Shown here: one piece after another, positions 15,717 to 28,669 of the stretch | Position numbering within the stretch: the first letter of the stretch is position 1 | Layout of the letters: every line of letters starts with the position of its first letter | Assembly (NCBI GenBank): GCA_021786455.1 | Contig: JAJYNF010000270.1 | Coordinates: forward strand, 1 to 28,669 | Source of the DNA: Acidobacteriota bacterium | GTDB taxonomy: Bacteria > Acidobacteriota > Terriglobia > UBA7540 | Reading direction: 5' to 3' | DNA: 28,669 bases | Position numbers and translations under genes: made by a program | The notes under the pieces: generated by a model | The model's database searches: none | Told to the model about the DNA's origin: nothing | Seen by the model: the letters and a program-made list of their open reading frames with translations, nothing else

Positions 15717-16169
15717 TCAATGAAACAGAATGAGAAGCACCAAGAGCACAGCGTTGATCCCGTGCGCCAGATAGCACAGCGGGCAATGGGTGTGCAGCTT
15801 TTTCAACAGCGCGTAAATCAGGTACGAGCCCAGCAAGACCGTCACCACGCTAGCGGCCCACATCAGCCACACGAACGGGAAAGCAACGCCTCCCAGCCGC
15901 AAATCAAGTCGCGGGCCGACGACGGTCCAGGCGACCACGGCCGAGTAATAGAAAATTCCCAAAAGGGAATTGGGCACTCGAAAAACTCGCGCGTAGGGCG
16001 TTTGGACAACCGTCACGCAGTTCGAGCCTTCGCGCGCGCACAACACCGCCGGAACCCAGCGCGCCTTCTGAACCCTTCCGTAATAGGCTAGCGTGAAGTA
16101 AAAAGCGTCCCAGAGTCCAACGAGCGACAGCACGACGATGGCGAGCCGGATGATCATCGCGCAAACCAT
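15717..16169 (-). CDS. Vitamin K epoxide reductase (VKOR) family protein
   Basis: A 150-residue membrane protein with four predicted helices. It has the loop pair LCAREGSNC (Cys44, Cys51), then VPNSLLGIFYY (conserved Ser region), and the active CPLC motif (Cys129, Cys132) near the last helix. This is the bacterial VKOR layout: it takes electrons from a DsbA-like thioredoxin-fold protein and passes them to quinone, forming disulfides outside the cytoplasm. No thioredoxin domain is fused. The frame is open to 16271, but that would run into ubiX; ATG 16169 or ATG 16157 both fit, and neither has a good Shine-Dalgarno. It is 40 nt downstream of ubiX, so coupled to quinone genes. Confidence 0.88.
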   Translation of the reverse strand: MVCAMIIRLAIVVLSLVGLWDAFYFTLAYYGRVQKARWVPAVLCAREGSNCVTVVQTPYARVFRVPNSLLGIFYYSAVVAWTVVGPRLDLRLGGVAFPFVWLMWAASVVTVLLGSYLIYALLKKLHTHCPLCYLAHGINAVLLVLLILFH

Positions 16170-16209
16170 CGGTCGAGGCGGAGGAACCGCGCATTCTTGA
16201 AGGCGCCGG

Positions 16210-16857
16210 TCACAACTTTCGTTCCGCCTTCTCCCCGGCCCATCGAAACTGGCTCGGCTGCTCGAGCCCAAGATGCGCCAGGACGCGGCAGCAGAATTGC
16301 GTCACCAAATCCTCAATCGTTCGCGGGCGATGATAATACGACGGCATGATGGGGAAGATATCCGCGCCCGCTTCCTCGGCCAAAAGCATGTTCCGAAGAT
16401 GAACGCGGCTGAGCGGCGTGTCGCGGACGGCCAGGATCAGACGGCGGCGCTCCTTGAGGCAAACGTCGGCGGCGCGCTCGATCAGCGTCTGTGAGTATCC
16501 GTTCGCAATTTGCGCCAAGCAGCCGGTGCTGCAGGGAATGACCACCATGCCATCGTGCGGGTAAGAGCCGCTCGCAATCGTGGCGCCGATGTCGGAGTCC
16601 AAAAAATATTCCGTTTTGCGAACCGGATGGCCGGCCAAGGCCGGGGCGATGGAGGCGCTTCGGGCCGGCTTCAGGTCGAGCTCGTCGCGCAAGACTTTCA
16701 AGCCGGCGCCCGAAACAACCAAGTAAACCTTGCCGACACGCGGGTCCGCCTCAAGCATCTGGAGCGTCCGACGAGCAAACACCGCGCCGCTCGCTCCCGT
16801 GACCCCCAAAACAAAGGTTTTTTTATTCGGTCTGGCTGGCGAAGGCATAACGGGCAT
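16210..16857 (-). CDS. ubiX: Flavin prenyltransferase UbiX/MqnM-like
   Basis: A 215-residue flavoprotein of normal UbiX length. Motifs: FVLGVTGASGAVFARR (FMN and phosphate site, residues 15-30), VVIPCSTGCLAQIANG, and KERRRLILAVRDTPLSRVHLRNMLL. UbiX makes prenylated FMN, the cofactor of UbiD-type decarboxylases, from FMN and dimethylallyl phosphate in the cytoplasm. In futalosine organisms this protein supports decarboxylation of the prenylated intermediate. The partner ubiD/mqnL is not in the window. It leads the minus-strand run ubiX, VKOR, GH20, prenyltransferase. ATG 16857 and ATG 16848 are both possible starts; neither has a strong ribosome site. Confidence 0.94.
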   Translation of the reverse strand: MPVMPSPARPNKKTFVLGVTGASGAVFARRTLQMLEADPRVGKVYLVVSGAGLKVLRDELDLKPARSASIAPALAGHPVRKTEYFLDSDIGATIASGSYPHDGMVVIPCSTGCLAQIANGYSQTLIERAADVCLKERRRLILAVRDTPLSRVHLRNMLLAEEAGADIFPIMPSYYHRPRTIEDLVTQFCCRVLAHLGLEQPSQFRWAGEKAERKL

Positions 16858-16920
16858 TGTCGGCCAGGCGTCCGAGGCAAGTCAAGAAAACCCGCGGCTG
16901 CCAAGCCTGAGCCAGGCTGT

Positions 16921-16926
16921 TATACT
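16921..16926 (+). promoter_or_regulatory. Possible -10 box for larB
   Basis: TATACT lies 84 nt before the TTG start of larB, in the divergent gap with ubiX. No clear -35 was found. Confidence 0.3.
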
Positions 16927-17010
16927 GCGAGTGCTGGGACGGCAGCCGTTTGCGCGGCGAGCTCGTGTGATCCGCAAGTAAGCGGGCGATTGCAACAAGA
17001 GGTCTGCAAA

Positions 17011-17757
<747 letters not shown>

Positions 17758-17783
17758 GCAAAGCCCTCGCCGGAAGTTCCCAA

Positions 17784-18191
17784 TCAACGCGGCCTGTAGA
17801 GTTTGAGCGGCAAAAGCTTGGCAAGCCCCTCAAAATCCCGGTCGAGCGTGAAAAGTCTTGCGCCATAATCCAGGGCGGTAGCGGCGATGAGAGCGTCCAC
17901 CGTCGTCAACGTCAGGCCGCGCGACCGCGCTACTCGAAACATTTTCGCGGCACGCGCGTAGGCCTCAAACCCTTCGAGCGCCAGAAGCTCCCACTGGCCC
18001 AGATACTTTTCGATGACGTCAACGCTGTGGATCAGTCCCTGGAGGACTTCCGCGACGACGATGCCGGTCAAAACCACCGGCTCGGATTCCGCAATGAGCC
18101 GGCGCAATTCCTCGCCCGCTGGGCCCGGCCGGGGGCCGAAGAAATCAATCCAAACCGAAGTGTCCACCAGGATCGGTCCGCCGTCGCTCAC
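17784..18191 (-). CDS. vapC: VapC-type PIN-domain toxin
   Basis: A 135-residue PIN-domain RNase. GTG 18191 is the start: it overlaps the TGA of the antitoxin gene (GTGA, 4 nt shared), has GGAG 9 nt upstream, and puts ILVDTSVWIDFF at the N terminus as usual. Acidic residues: Asp10 (VDTS), Glu48 (VVAEVLQG), Asp99 (TTVDALIAATAL) and Asp117 (FTLDRDF), so all four catalytic positions are kept. The frame is open further upstream, but those residues overlap the antitoxin and look non-coding. It is expected to cleave tRNA or rRNA when free of VapB. Confidence 0.92.
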   Translation of the reverse strand: MSDGGPILVDTSVWIDFFGPRPGPAGEELRRLIAESEPVVLTGIVVAEVLQGLIHSVDVIEKYLGQWELLALEGFEAYARAAKMFRVARSRGLTLTTVDALIAATALDYGARLFTLDRDFEGLAKLLPLKLYRPR

Positions 18192-18391
18192 CGGACGCGG
18201 CTCCGGCGCAAGGCACCTAAATCGCCCTTCCAAATGCCGCTGCCGAAATACCGAAGGATGCCCTTCCGGCCTTCCGTTCGCACCAGGACTTCAAGCGCTT
18301 TGTGAACGAGCGCCTTCTTGGTTTTTAGACCCGTCAGTTGCCGCGCGCGGCGAAGCAATGTGTCGTCGAGGTCAATGTTGGTTCGGCTCAT
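18188..18391 (-). CDS. vapB: VapB-type antitoxin
   Basis: A 67-residue protein, MSRTNIDLDDTLLRRARQLT at the N terminus, which is the ribbon-helix-helix DNA-binding form of VapB (DUF2191-like). KTKKALVHKALEVLVR completes the two helices. The C-terminal YFGSGIWKGDLGALRRSR would occupy the VapC active site. It precedes and overlaps vapC by 4 nt. ATG 18391 is preferred to the in-frame upstream ATG because the -10 box ends 6 nt before it. It probably represses its own promoter. Confidence 0.9.
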   Translation of the reverse strand: MSRTNIDLDDTLLRRARQLTGLKTKKALVHKALEVLVRTEGRKGILRYFGSGIWKGDLGALRRSRVR

Positions 18392-18403
18392 AAAAAGATA
18401 ATA
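18391..18403 (-). promoter_or_regulatory. -10 box of vapBC, probable leaderless transcript
   Basis: TATTAT (minus strand, 18403-18398) lies 6 nt before the vapB ATG, so transcription should start at the ATG. No Shine-Dalgarno precedes the ATG. The -35 is not recognisable. Confidence 0.5.
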
Positions 18404-18656
18404 CACCAATTTTAGCTCATTTTGTGTACGAACACTTTTGGGCCATGGATTGCCGAGGACATCGTAGGGAAGATCAGCCCTCCCGACCCTTGCTTGAAAT
18501 TCCTTGTGGGCTGAAGGAAGATGTTGTTGGGTGCGGGTAAGCCTGGACCAAAGAGCGGGACATCGGGCGATGCAAGTCCCGCCGCGCGGTAGTGGGCGCT
18601 CCGGCGCTCCAAAAAAGTCGCTCCCCCGTTAGGACGCCCGCACCCTTTGACTTTGC

Positions 18657-19169
18657 TTACCGAAAAACGGCTTTGTATTCCTCGTGTTGGGCCTCCCATT
18701 TCTGCTTTTGTCTGCCGCGCAAACTCAACCTAACCACAATCTCCTTCAGTCGGTATTTCTCCTCCGGTTCTTTCTTCCAGCGGAGCTTCTTATAATCCGA
18801 CTTCTCGATGACGGTGGTAATGAAGTACACTTTGTGGACGCCGAGCTTCGAGAGGCACTTTCCGAGTGTATTCCTGTCTTTTGACGCTATTTTTTCACGT
18901 CTCCACTTAAGCTCAATGGCAATCTGGGGCTTTTGGTCTTTCAGGACAAGTAGGTCAGGGTAGCGGCGGATCGCCTTGACGTACTTCCTCGCGAAGAGCC
19001 GCCAGCGGCGGTCCGGCTTTAGCAGTTTGCGGAGGTGGTAGTACGTGCTGCACTCGAGGTCCCCCTCCCGAAGCATTTTATGGTGCAGAATGTCTTCTCG
19101 GAGCTCGGTCTTTAGCTTGTTATTGATGAAATCTTCGACCTGTTGCAGCGTAACGCCTTCATTTGGCAT
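18657..19169 (-). CDS. Stand-alone PD-(D/E)XK nuclease-like protein
   Basis: A 170-residue basic protein with an excellent ribosome site (GGGAGGAGAT directly before ATG). RRYPDLLVLKDQKPQIAIELKWR holds the PD (Pro71-Asp72) and ELK (Glu86-Lys88) signature of PD-(D/E)XK nucleases, with the expected strand-turn-strand spacing; Glu39 in GDLEC could be the first acidic residue. LGKCLSKLGVHKVYFITTVI fits the next strand. The C terminus is Lys/Arg-rich. It has no methyltransferase or specificity partner, so a solitary repair, defence or mobile-element nuclease is possible. The family is not identified beyond the fold signature. A 265-nt gap with no recognisable gene separates it from vapB. Confidence 0.75.
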   Translation of the reverse strand: MPNEGVTLQQVEDFINNKLKTELREDILHHKMLREGDLECSTYYHLRKLLKPDRRWRLFARKYVKAIRRYPDLLVLKDQKPQIAIELKWRREKIASKDRNTLGKCLSKLGVHKVYFITTVIEKSDYKKLRWKKEPEEKYRLKEIVVRLSLRGRQKQKWEAQHEEYKAVFR

Positions 19170-19264
19170 ATCTCCTCCCTTGAATCGAACCTTCTGCGCG
19201 AGTGGCCCAGCTCGCGCCCCCGCGCAGCCCTCGGGCCTGACCTCGCCGAAGCGTGTAGGACATT

Positions 19265-20596
19265 TTACGTTCCGCGCCTGGACTTCGCCGCTACGCCGTG
19301 AGTCCGGTTAAACACTCGCCGGAAAATATCATCCACGTGCTTCAAATATCTCTCGACGTTAAAGACGGCGGAGATTTCTTTCGGCGAAAGGAATTTGCGG
19401 ATGTCGGGATCGCGCTCGACCAGCGCGCGGAAATCCTCGCGCGTTTGCCAGACCTGCATGGCGTTGCGCTGCACCCAGCGGTAGGCGTCTTCGCGCGAGA
19501 CGCCTTTGTCCGCAAGATCGAGCAGCAGTTGTCCGGAGAAGATGAGGCCGCGCATCAGGTTCAGGTTTTCGATCATGCGCTCGGGATAGACGAACATTTT
19601 CTCGACCAGCGTGGCGGTTTTGTCGAGCATGTAATCCACGAGGATGGTCGAATCGGGCAGAATGACGCGCTCGACGGAGGAGTGGGAAATATCGCGTTCG
19701 TGCCAGAGCGCCACGTTTTCAAGCGCCGCCTGCGCGTTCGCCCGCACGAGGCGCGCGAGGCCGCAGATTTGCTCGGCCTGGACGGGATTCCGCTTGTGCG
19801 GCATGGCCGAGGAGCCTTTTTGGCCCGGCGCGAAATATTCCTCCGCCTCGCGGACTTCCGTGCGCTGCAAGTGACGAATCTCGAGCGCGATTTTCTCAAG
19901 CGACGCCGCAATGACGGCAAGCGTTGCGACGTAAAAGGCGTGGCGGTCGCGCTGGATGACCTGCGTTGAGGCGGGCGCAGGTTCGAGGCCGAGCTTATTG
20001 AGAATTTTCTTCTCGATCGCCGGCGAGAGATGCGCGTAGGCGCCAACGACACCGGAAATTTTGCCCACCCGCATTTGTTCGGCGGCAAAATCCAGCCGCT
20101 CCAAATTCCGCCGATTTTCCGCATACCACACAGCCAGCTTAAGGCCAAACGTGATGGGTTCGGCATGAATGCCGTGCGTGCGGCCAATCATCGGCGTGTG
20201 TTTGAACTCAAAGGCGCGCTTCTTCAGGACGTTGCCCAGGCGCTCAAGGCCGACGCGAATGAGCGCCGAGGCTTGCTGAATTTGGAGCGCCTGCGCCGTG
20301 TCCACAACGTCGTTCGACGTCAGGCCAAAGTGGAGATAGCGAGCTTCGCGGCCGATGTGCTCGGCGACATTCGTGGTGAACGCGATGACGTCGTGCTTGA
20401 CCTCTTTTTCGATTTCGAGGATGCGCGCCACATCGAAGCGCGCTTTCCGGCGAATGGCCCGCGCGGCGCTTTGGGGAATTAAGCCGGCTTCGGCCTCGGC
20501 TTGGGCGGTGGCTATTTCGACCGCAAGCCAGGTTTGAAATTTGTTTTCATCGCTCCAAAGACGGCTCATCTCCGGGCCAGTGTAGCGAGGAATCAT
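19265..20596 (-). CDS. purB: Adenylosuccinate lyase
   Basis: A 443-residue protein of the fumarase/aspartase superfamily. PRYTGPEMSRLWSDENKFQTWLAVE at the N terminus, HFGLTSNDVVDTA, GRTHGIHAEPITFG (catalytic His region), and the superfamily signature GSSAMPHKRNP are all present, followed by SVERVILPDST. It removes fumarate from SAICAR and adenylosuccinate in purine synthesis, cytoplasmic and tetrameric. ATG 20596 is standard. The last dozen residues (HGVAAKSRRGT) form a basic extension. The gene stands alone, with other pur genes absent. Confidence 0.97.
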   Translation of the reverse strand: MIPRYTGPEMSRLWSDENKFQTWLAVEIATAQAEAEAGLIPQSAARAIRRKARFDVARILEIEKEVKHDVIAFTTNVAEHIGREARYLHFGLTSNDVVDTAQALQIQQASALIRVGLERLGNVLKKRAFEFKHTPMIGRTHGIHAEPITFGLKLAVWYAENRRNLERLDFAAEQMRVGKISGVVGAYAHLSPAIEKKILNKLGLEPAPASTQVIQRDRHAFYVATLAVIAASLEKIALEIRHLQRTEVREAEEYFAPGQKGSSAMPHKRNPVQAEQICGLARLVRANAQAALENVALWHERDISHSSVERVILPDSTILVDYMLDKTATLVEKMFVYPERMIENLNLMRGLIFSGQLLLDLADKGVSREDAYRWVQRNAMQVWQTREDFRALVERDPDIRKFLSPKEISAVFNVERYLKHVDDIFRRVFNRTHGVAAKSRRGT

Positions 20597-20683
20597 ATGT
20601 CAGCTCCAACTGTTGAAATCGAAACAGCAATCCTACCACGAAAGTTCGCGCGGCCAGGGATGCAGCGAATCGCGGTCACCGGC

Positions 20684-20803
20684 TGCGCAAAATTTGTTGC
20701 AACCTACATCGAAAAGCGCAGGAAGCAAGTTGACCCAGCCTCAATTTGCGCGAGAATACGGCTTGAGGTTACGGACCTTGCAGCGATGGATCTATGGGCG
20801 CGG
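20684..20803 (+). pseudogene. Frameshifted fragment of a transposase-type HTH protein
   Basis: One frame reads KFVATYIEKRRK (about 20690-20725); after a shift between 20726 and 20730 the next frame reads LTQPQFAREYGLRLRTLQRW (20730-20789). Together they resemble the N-terminal HTH of IS66-type accessory proteins and related orfA products. Beyond about 20800 similarity ends where an RHS-like fragment begins on the other strand. An ATG at 20597 adjoins the purB start codon. The IS family is uncertain. Confidence 0.5.
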
Positions 20804-21049
20804 GGCACGTGCGGCGCCGAGGCGGAAGCCTTCCAGCTCGGGGTTTACCACTTTGGAGCAGGCTTGGCCGGTCCTTTTTTCCGCCACGCTGCACTCCTGA
20901 ACAAGTCCAGTGGGGTCATTCAGCGTCGTCGGCTTGCCGTGGACATAGGCGTACAGGGTTCGGGTCTGCGGGTCCTCCAGGTTTACAATCTTCACGCCAC
21001 TCGGCTTGGGCGACACCCAGCGGCCATCGCTCGAATCATTCATGACCAT
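20792..21049 (-). pseudogene. RHS/YD-repeat core-end fragment
   Basis: An 85-codon open frame includes DPQTRTLYAYVHGKPTTLND followed by PTGL, which matches the 'LYAYVxxNPxxxxDPTGL' end of RHS-repeat core domains. A whole RHS protein is over 1000 residues, so this is a decayed tail, perhaps with the start of a former variable C-terminal domain (the Cys-containing ECSVAEKRTGQAC). It runs into the HTH fragment on the opposite strand. The 544-nt gap between purB and the kinase gene is otherwise empty. Confidence 0.45.
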
Positions 21050-21140
21050 TCTTTCGCGGACCGGGCGGGTCTGAGCCAGCCGGCGGCGGGCCGGACTTCT
21101 CAGGCCAATAAAGCGGACCTCAGTCGGGTTGTTTTAGGAG

Positions 21141-23894
<2,754 letters not shown>

Positions 23895-23943
23895 TTCAGT
23901 TTGACATTCTCCAAATTTGGTCCTGCTCGCCCCTCGCCCCTCG

Positions 23944-24026
23944 TCACGGTTTCTTCAGCAGCGCCGGCCAGTTGGCGACCAGCGTGATCGGCATGGCGCT
24001 CGCCGGGCCCGTCAGCGGCTTGGACG
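23944..24026 (-). pseudogene. Relic of a kinase/propeller C terminus
   Basis: Directly after the stop of kinase 2 the minus strand can be read, in another frame, as SKPLTGPASAMPITLVANWP followed by ALLKKP and a stop (TGA at 23946-23944). This is the usual C-terminal ending of TolB-like kinases of this group as I recall it ('PITVVxNWxAxLKK'). It is either a leftover of a lost copy or the original end of kinase 2 cut off by a frameshift. Confidence 0.45.
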
Positions 24027-26411
<2,385 letters not shown>

Positions 26412-26602
26412 CTATCCCCCCTCTCCGCACCTGATTCCTCCACAGCCCCCCTACGCGCGTCTGCGCGTGGGCTTCCCAACGACTCGTGGCACTTCTGATC
26501 GAAACCTACGTCGCCAAGCATAATGCCGCGGTTCTCGCTGGTCAACTCGGTGTGCATGCTCAGGAGATTGGCCGAAGTTCGTCAGGGCTTGCGCGGTTCT
26601 GA

Positions 26603-26824
26603 GTAAATTGTCACGCCCGAAGTTTTCAACGCGCAGAGCGCATTGGGGTTTTTGACCGCGGCATCGTGAGTGAAGAGAATCTGGCCGCGCTGCGCAAATG
26701 GGGCGGCCAGTCCTTGGTGGGCACGCCACGCGCGAAGCTGAAGGCGGTCGAGCGGGAGTGGCGCTTACGCGTTCGGATTTTGTGTATGTGCCGAGGGCTG
26801 CACCTCGCCCAAGTGGCGAAATAG
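26603..26824 (+). pseudogene. Transposase fragment, IS1634/IS4-like DDE type
   Basis: One frame reads RIGVFDRGIVSEENLAALRK followed by WGGQSLVGTPRAKLKAVERE, which resembles the catalytic-Asp region of IS1634-type transposases ('vxDRGMxSeenLxxLrxxGxxyIvGtp'). It has a stop at 26600 upstream and TAG at 26822, so only about 70 codons survive and no terminal inverted repeats were found. The 26412-26600 stretch before it contains a second short open frame (ALLIETYVAKHNAAVLAGQL) that I do not recognise. The rest of the 575-nt gap holds no gene. Confidence 0.6.
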
Positions 26825-26948
26825 GCAGGGCGACCTCGAGAGGCATCGTCAGGTTGCCAGATGACGTAGCGATTTGAACGTCAAATTACCAGGGTGCCAC
26901 GCTTCGGCAACTCCATGACGTTTGGGGCGACTGGATCGAATGCTGCGG

Positions 26949-26977
26949 TTGAAGGCCCGCGCGGGCTGCGCTATGCT
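26949..26977 (+). promoter_or_regulatory. Promoter of the SIS/secreted-protein operon, nearly leaderless
   Basis: TTGAAG (26949-26954) and TATGCT (26972-26977) are spaced 17 nt. The transcript should start near 26984, only about 3 nt before the ATG at 26987. No Shine-Dalgarno is present, fitting leaderless translation. Confidence 0.5.
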
Positions 26978-26986
26978 TAAGCTCCC

Positions 26987-27748
26987 ATGTCGGCAAATTC
27001 CCTGGACCCGCTGGAAGCATATTTCGCATCGGCACGAGCCTTGCTGCAGTCGCTCGACTTCTCGGCGATGCGCCAAGCGGCCTCACTCATTGCGGTTGCA
27101 TTGGAAAGCGGTGGAATCCTTCAGGCGATTGGAACCGGGCATTCTTCGCTGCTGGCTCAGGAGATCTTCTATCGCGCGGGCGGGCTGGTGGCGGTCAATC
27201 CGATTTTGGATGGGCGTCTGGGATTTGAACGGGGCGCCACGGAGAGCACAGAATTCGAGCGGAGCACCGAGGCGGCGGAAGAGCTTGCCCGGTTGGCGGG
27301 CTTCGAAGCTCGTGACGCCGGGATCGTCATCTCCAATTCCGGCCGGAACGCGCTGCCGGTGGAAATGGCCCTGCGCATGAAGGCCGCCAGAATGAAGGTC
27401 ATCGCCCTGACCAGCCTGGCACACTCCCGCGCCTCGACCCCGCGCCATCCCTCCGGGAAGTGCCTTTTTGAAATCGCCGATTGCATTCTGGATAACCACT
27501 GCCCGTCCGGCGACGCGGTCGTCGAGGTCCCCGGCCTGCCCGCGAAGATGGGCCCACTTTCTACCATCGCCGGAGCGGCGCTGCTCCACGGCACTCTCAT
27601 TGAAGCGGCGCGCCAGCTTGCGGCGCGGGGAAAACCTCCTGCCGTGCTGGTCAGCGCCAACGTGGGAACGGGCGCGGTCCAGGATTTGAAGAACCTGTTG
27701 GCACCCTACGCTTCGCGCATCCGGTATTATCGGCCAGGCGGCCGCTAA
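26987..27748 (+). CDS. SIS-domain phosphosugar isomerase/binding protein (UPF0309-like)
   Basis: A 253-residue protein with one SIS domain. GGILQAIGTGHSSLLAQEIFYRAGG is the phosphosugar-binding start (compare MurQ and GmhA), AGIVISNSGRNALPVEMALRMKAARMKVIALTSL is the second SIS segment with the SNSGRN loop, and DAVVEVPGLPAKMGPLSTIAGAALLHGTLIEAA is the closing helix. It resembles the UPF0309/'sugar isomerase domain' group that acts on, or senses, amino-sugar phosphates, cytoplasmic. It is the first gene of a two-gene run; the next ORF starts 43 nt later. With the GH20 and GH3 enzymes it fits sugar catabolism. Exact substrate is unknown. Confidence 0.88.
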   Translation: MSANSLDPLEAYFASARALLQSLDFSAMRQAASLIAVALESGGILQAIGTGHSSLLAQEIFYRAGGLVAVNPILDGRLGFERGATESTEFERSTEAAEELARLAGFEARDAGIVISNSGRNALPVEMALRMKAARMKVIALTSLAHSRASTPRHPSGKCLFEIADCILDNHCPSGDAVVEVPGLPAKMGPLSTIAGAALLHGTLIEAARQLAARGKPPAVLVSANVGTGAVQDLKNLLAPYASRIRYYRPGGR

Positions 27749-27791
27749 GAAACGCGAACCCCGGCACATACGGCTTTCACGGAGAACCTTT

Positions 27792-28669
27792 ATGCGCAAC
27801 TTGCAGGCGGCATTTCTCATTCTGTTGTTGGTGAGCGGTAGCGGCCTGGCCGCGCCGGGAAAAGACGGCGCACACATGAAGCCATCTCGAAGCAACGGAG
27901 AAAGCTGGCATGCGCTGGGCGATGGCCCTTGCGCCTGGTTCCGGCCGATGCAAGGTCCGGACCATAGTCTCGACGTCGCCCGTACCATCACCCTGCTGCG
28001 TTTCTACCACTTTCGGTGTGTCGCCATGCCCATCGAAGACAAGCCTCCCTTATCTTGGTCGGACTTTCAAAACTTGCTCAGGGCCGCTCAGGCGGCCGAT
28101 ATCGATCTTTGGGCGATTCTCATCCCCCCCACGGAAGGCGGCGATTCCCATCCTTATGACACCGATTACGTGAAGTGGTTTCGGGTACTGGCCGAGCTCT
28201 CGCTCAAATACCCGCACTTGCGCGGGGTGAACATTGACGACCTGTTCGTAGGTTTCAACCCGAAGACCTTTACCCATGCTTATCTCCGCCGGATTTATGA
28301 GGTCAAGCAAAGCATCAACCCGCATTTCCTCTTTGTCCCGACACTGTACGATCTCAATGCCAGAAAGGCGGACATTCTCGAAGGATGCGTGGACGGAGTC
28401 TGGCTATGGTGGATGAACCTGGAACGCGGTCTGGGGTTTGCCTCATTTCTAGAAAACACCCAGGCGGTGGTTGGCAATCGCTTCCCGGTCTATGGCGGAG
28501 TTTATGCCCAGGGGACTTCCTGGCATAAAGGCGAACCCAGCGTGCGAGCGTTCATGGGTTCGATCCAGGCCGCTTGTCAATATTCCCACGGCGCGGTCAT
28601 CTGGAACCTTTCTCTCAACATCAACGACCCGTTGCTCCAGATTGCCAAGAGCTACAACGCGGTCTTTGA
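27792..28669 (+). CDS. Secreted barrel-like protein, 3' end beyond the window (partial)
   Basis: At least 292 codons, open at the window edge (the final TGA letters are out of frame). GGAGAA (27781-27786) lies 5 nt before the ATG. Residues 1-22 are a signal peptide (FLILLLVSGSGLAA). The mature part reads as a TIM-barrel of a possible glycoside hydrolase: TITLLRFYHFRCVAM, IDLWAILIPP, YPHLRGVNIDDLF (two Asp at a strand end, a candidate catalytic site), HFLFVPTLYD, GVWLWWMN and VIWNLSL. I do not recognise the family. It is in an operon with the SIS gene, so a role in supplying or processing an amino sugar is plausible but unproven. Confidence 0.78.
   Translation, partial: MRNLQAAFLILLLVSGSGLAAPGKDGAHMKPSRSNGESWHALGDGPCAWFRPMQGPDHSLDVARTITLLRFYHFRCVAMPIEDKPPLSWSDFQNLLRAAQAADIDLWAILIPPTEGGDSHPYDTDYVKWFRVLAELSLKYPHLRGVNIDDLFVGFNPKTFTHAYLRRIYEVKQSINPHFLFVPTLYDLNARKADILEGCVDGVWLWWMNLERGLGFASFLENTQAVVGNRFPVYGGVYAQGTSWHKGEPSVRAFMGSIQAACQYSHGAVIWNLSLNINDPLLQIAKSYNAVF

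Noticed and set aside
18412..18699. 95-codon minus-strand frame upstream of vapB
   Set aside because: It overlaps the end of the PD-(D/E)XK gene and has no recognisable features; probably non-coding.
26451..26846. 131-codon minus-strand frame upstream of kinase 2
   Set aside because: It is antisense to the transposase-like fragment and Arg/Pro-rich, with no motif.

Overview
The window reads as chromosomal DNA of a GC-rich bacterium, most likely an acidobacterium. Support comes from the 16S 3' end (Acidobacteria-like by recall), two TolB/WD40-type Ser/Thr kinases of the style abundant in that phylum, a FecR/W-rich protein, and futalosine-pathway menaquinone genes. This is an inference from gene content; no database search was possible. 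GTG and TTG starts are common, and several genes look leaderless.

Layout. 1-562: 3' third of a 16S rRNA gene, followed by a hairpin-rich spacer with no tRNA, 23S or 5S. 803-2632: an AAA15/AAA21-type ATPase and a PIN-like nuclease, 3 nt apart, behind a perfect TATAAT. 2685-4682 (-): secreted FecR/W-rich protein. 4965-7661: secreted GH3 glycosidase with an internal PA14 domain. 7909-11169: a three-gene operon of a RecA/RadA-like protein with a degenerate P-loop, a small MGRT protein, and a family B DNA polymerase of the divergent archaeal PolB2 type. This is the most unusual system here, probably a DNA-damage or translesion cassette. 11160-16857 (-): mqnE, then ubiX, VKOR, GH20 and a UbiA/MqnP prenyltransferase, i.e. 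menaquinone synthesis plus quinone-linked disulfide formation with a Tat-exported hexosaminidase embedded. A small HTH-like plus-strand gene lies at 12550. 17011: larB. 17784-19169 (-): vapBC and a lone PD-(D/E)XK protein. 19265-20596 (-): purB. 20597-21140: gene debris (frameshifted transposase-type HTH, RHS tail). 21141-26411 (-): two tandem Ser/Thr kinases with nearly identical kinase lobes but unrelated beta-propellers, each carrying palindromic repeats read through in frame. 26412-26986: transposase debris. 26987 to the end: SIS-domain sugar isomerase-like protein and a secreted barrel-like protein cut by the window edge.

How genes work together. MqnE acts early in the futalosine pathway; the UbiA-like prenyltransferase and UbiX act on the later prenylated intermediates, and VKOR uses quinone as electron acceptor. 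The GH3, GH20, SIS and terminal proteins suggest polysaccharide and amino-sugar use. The polymerase cassette, the ATPase/PIN pair, VapBC and the PD-(D/E)XK protein are stress, defence or repair functions scattered among housekeeping genes.
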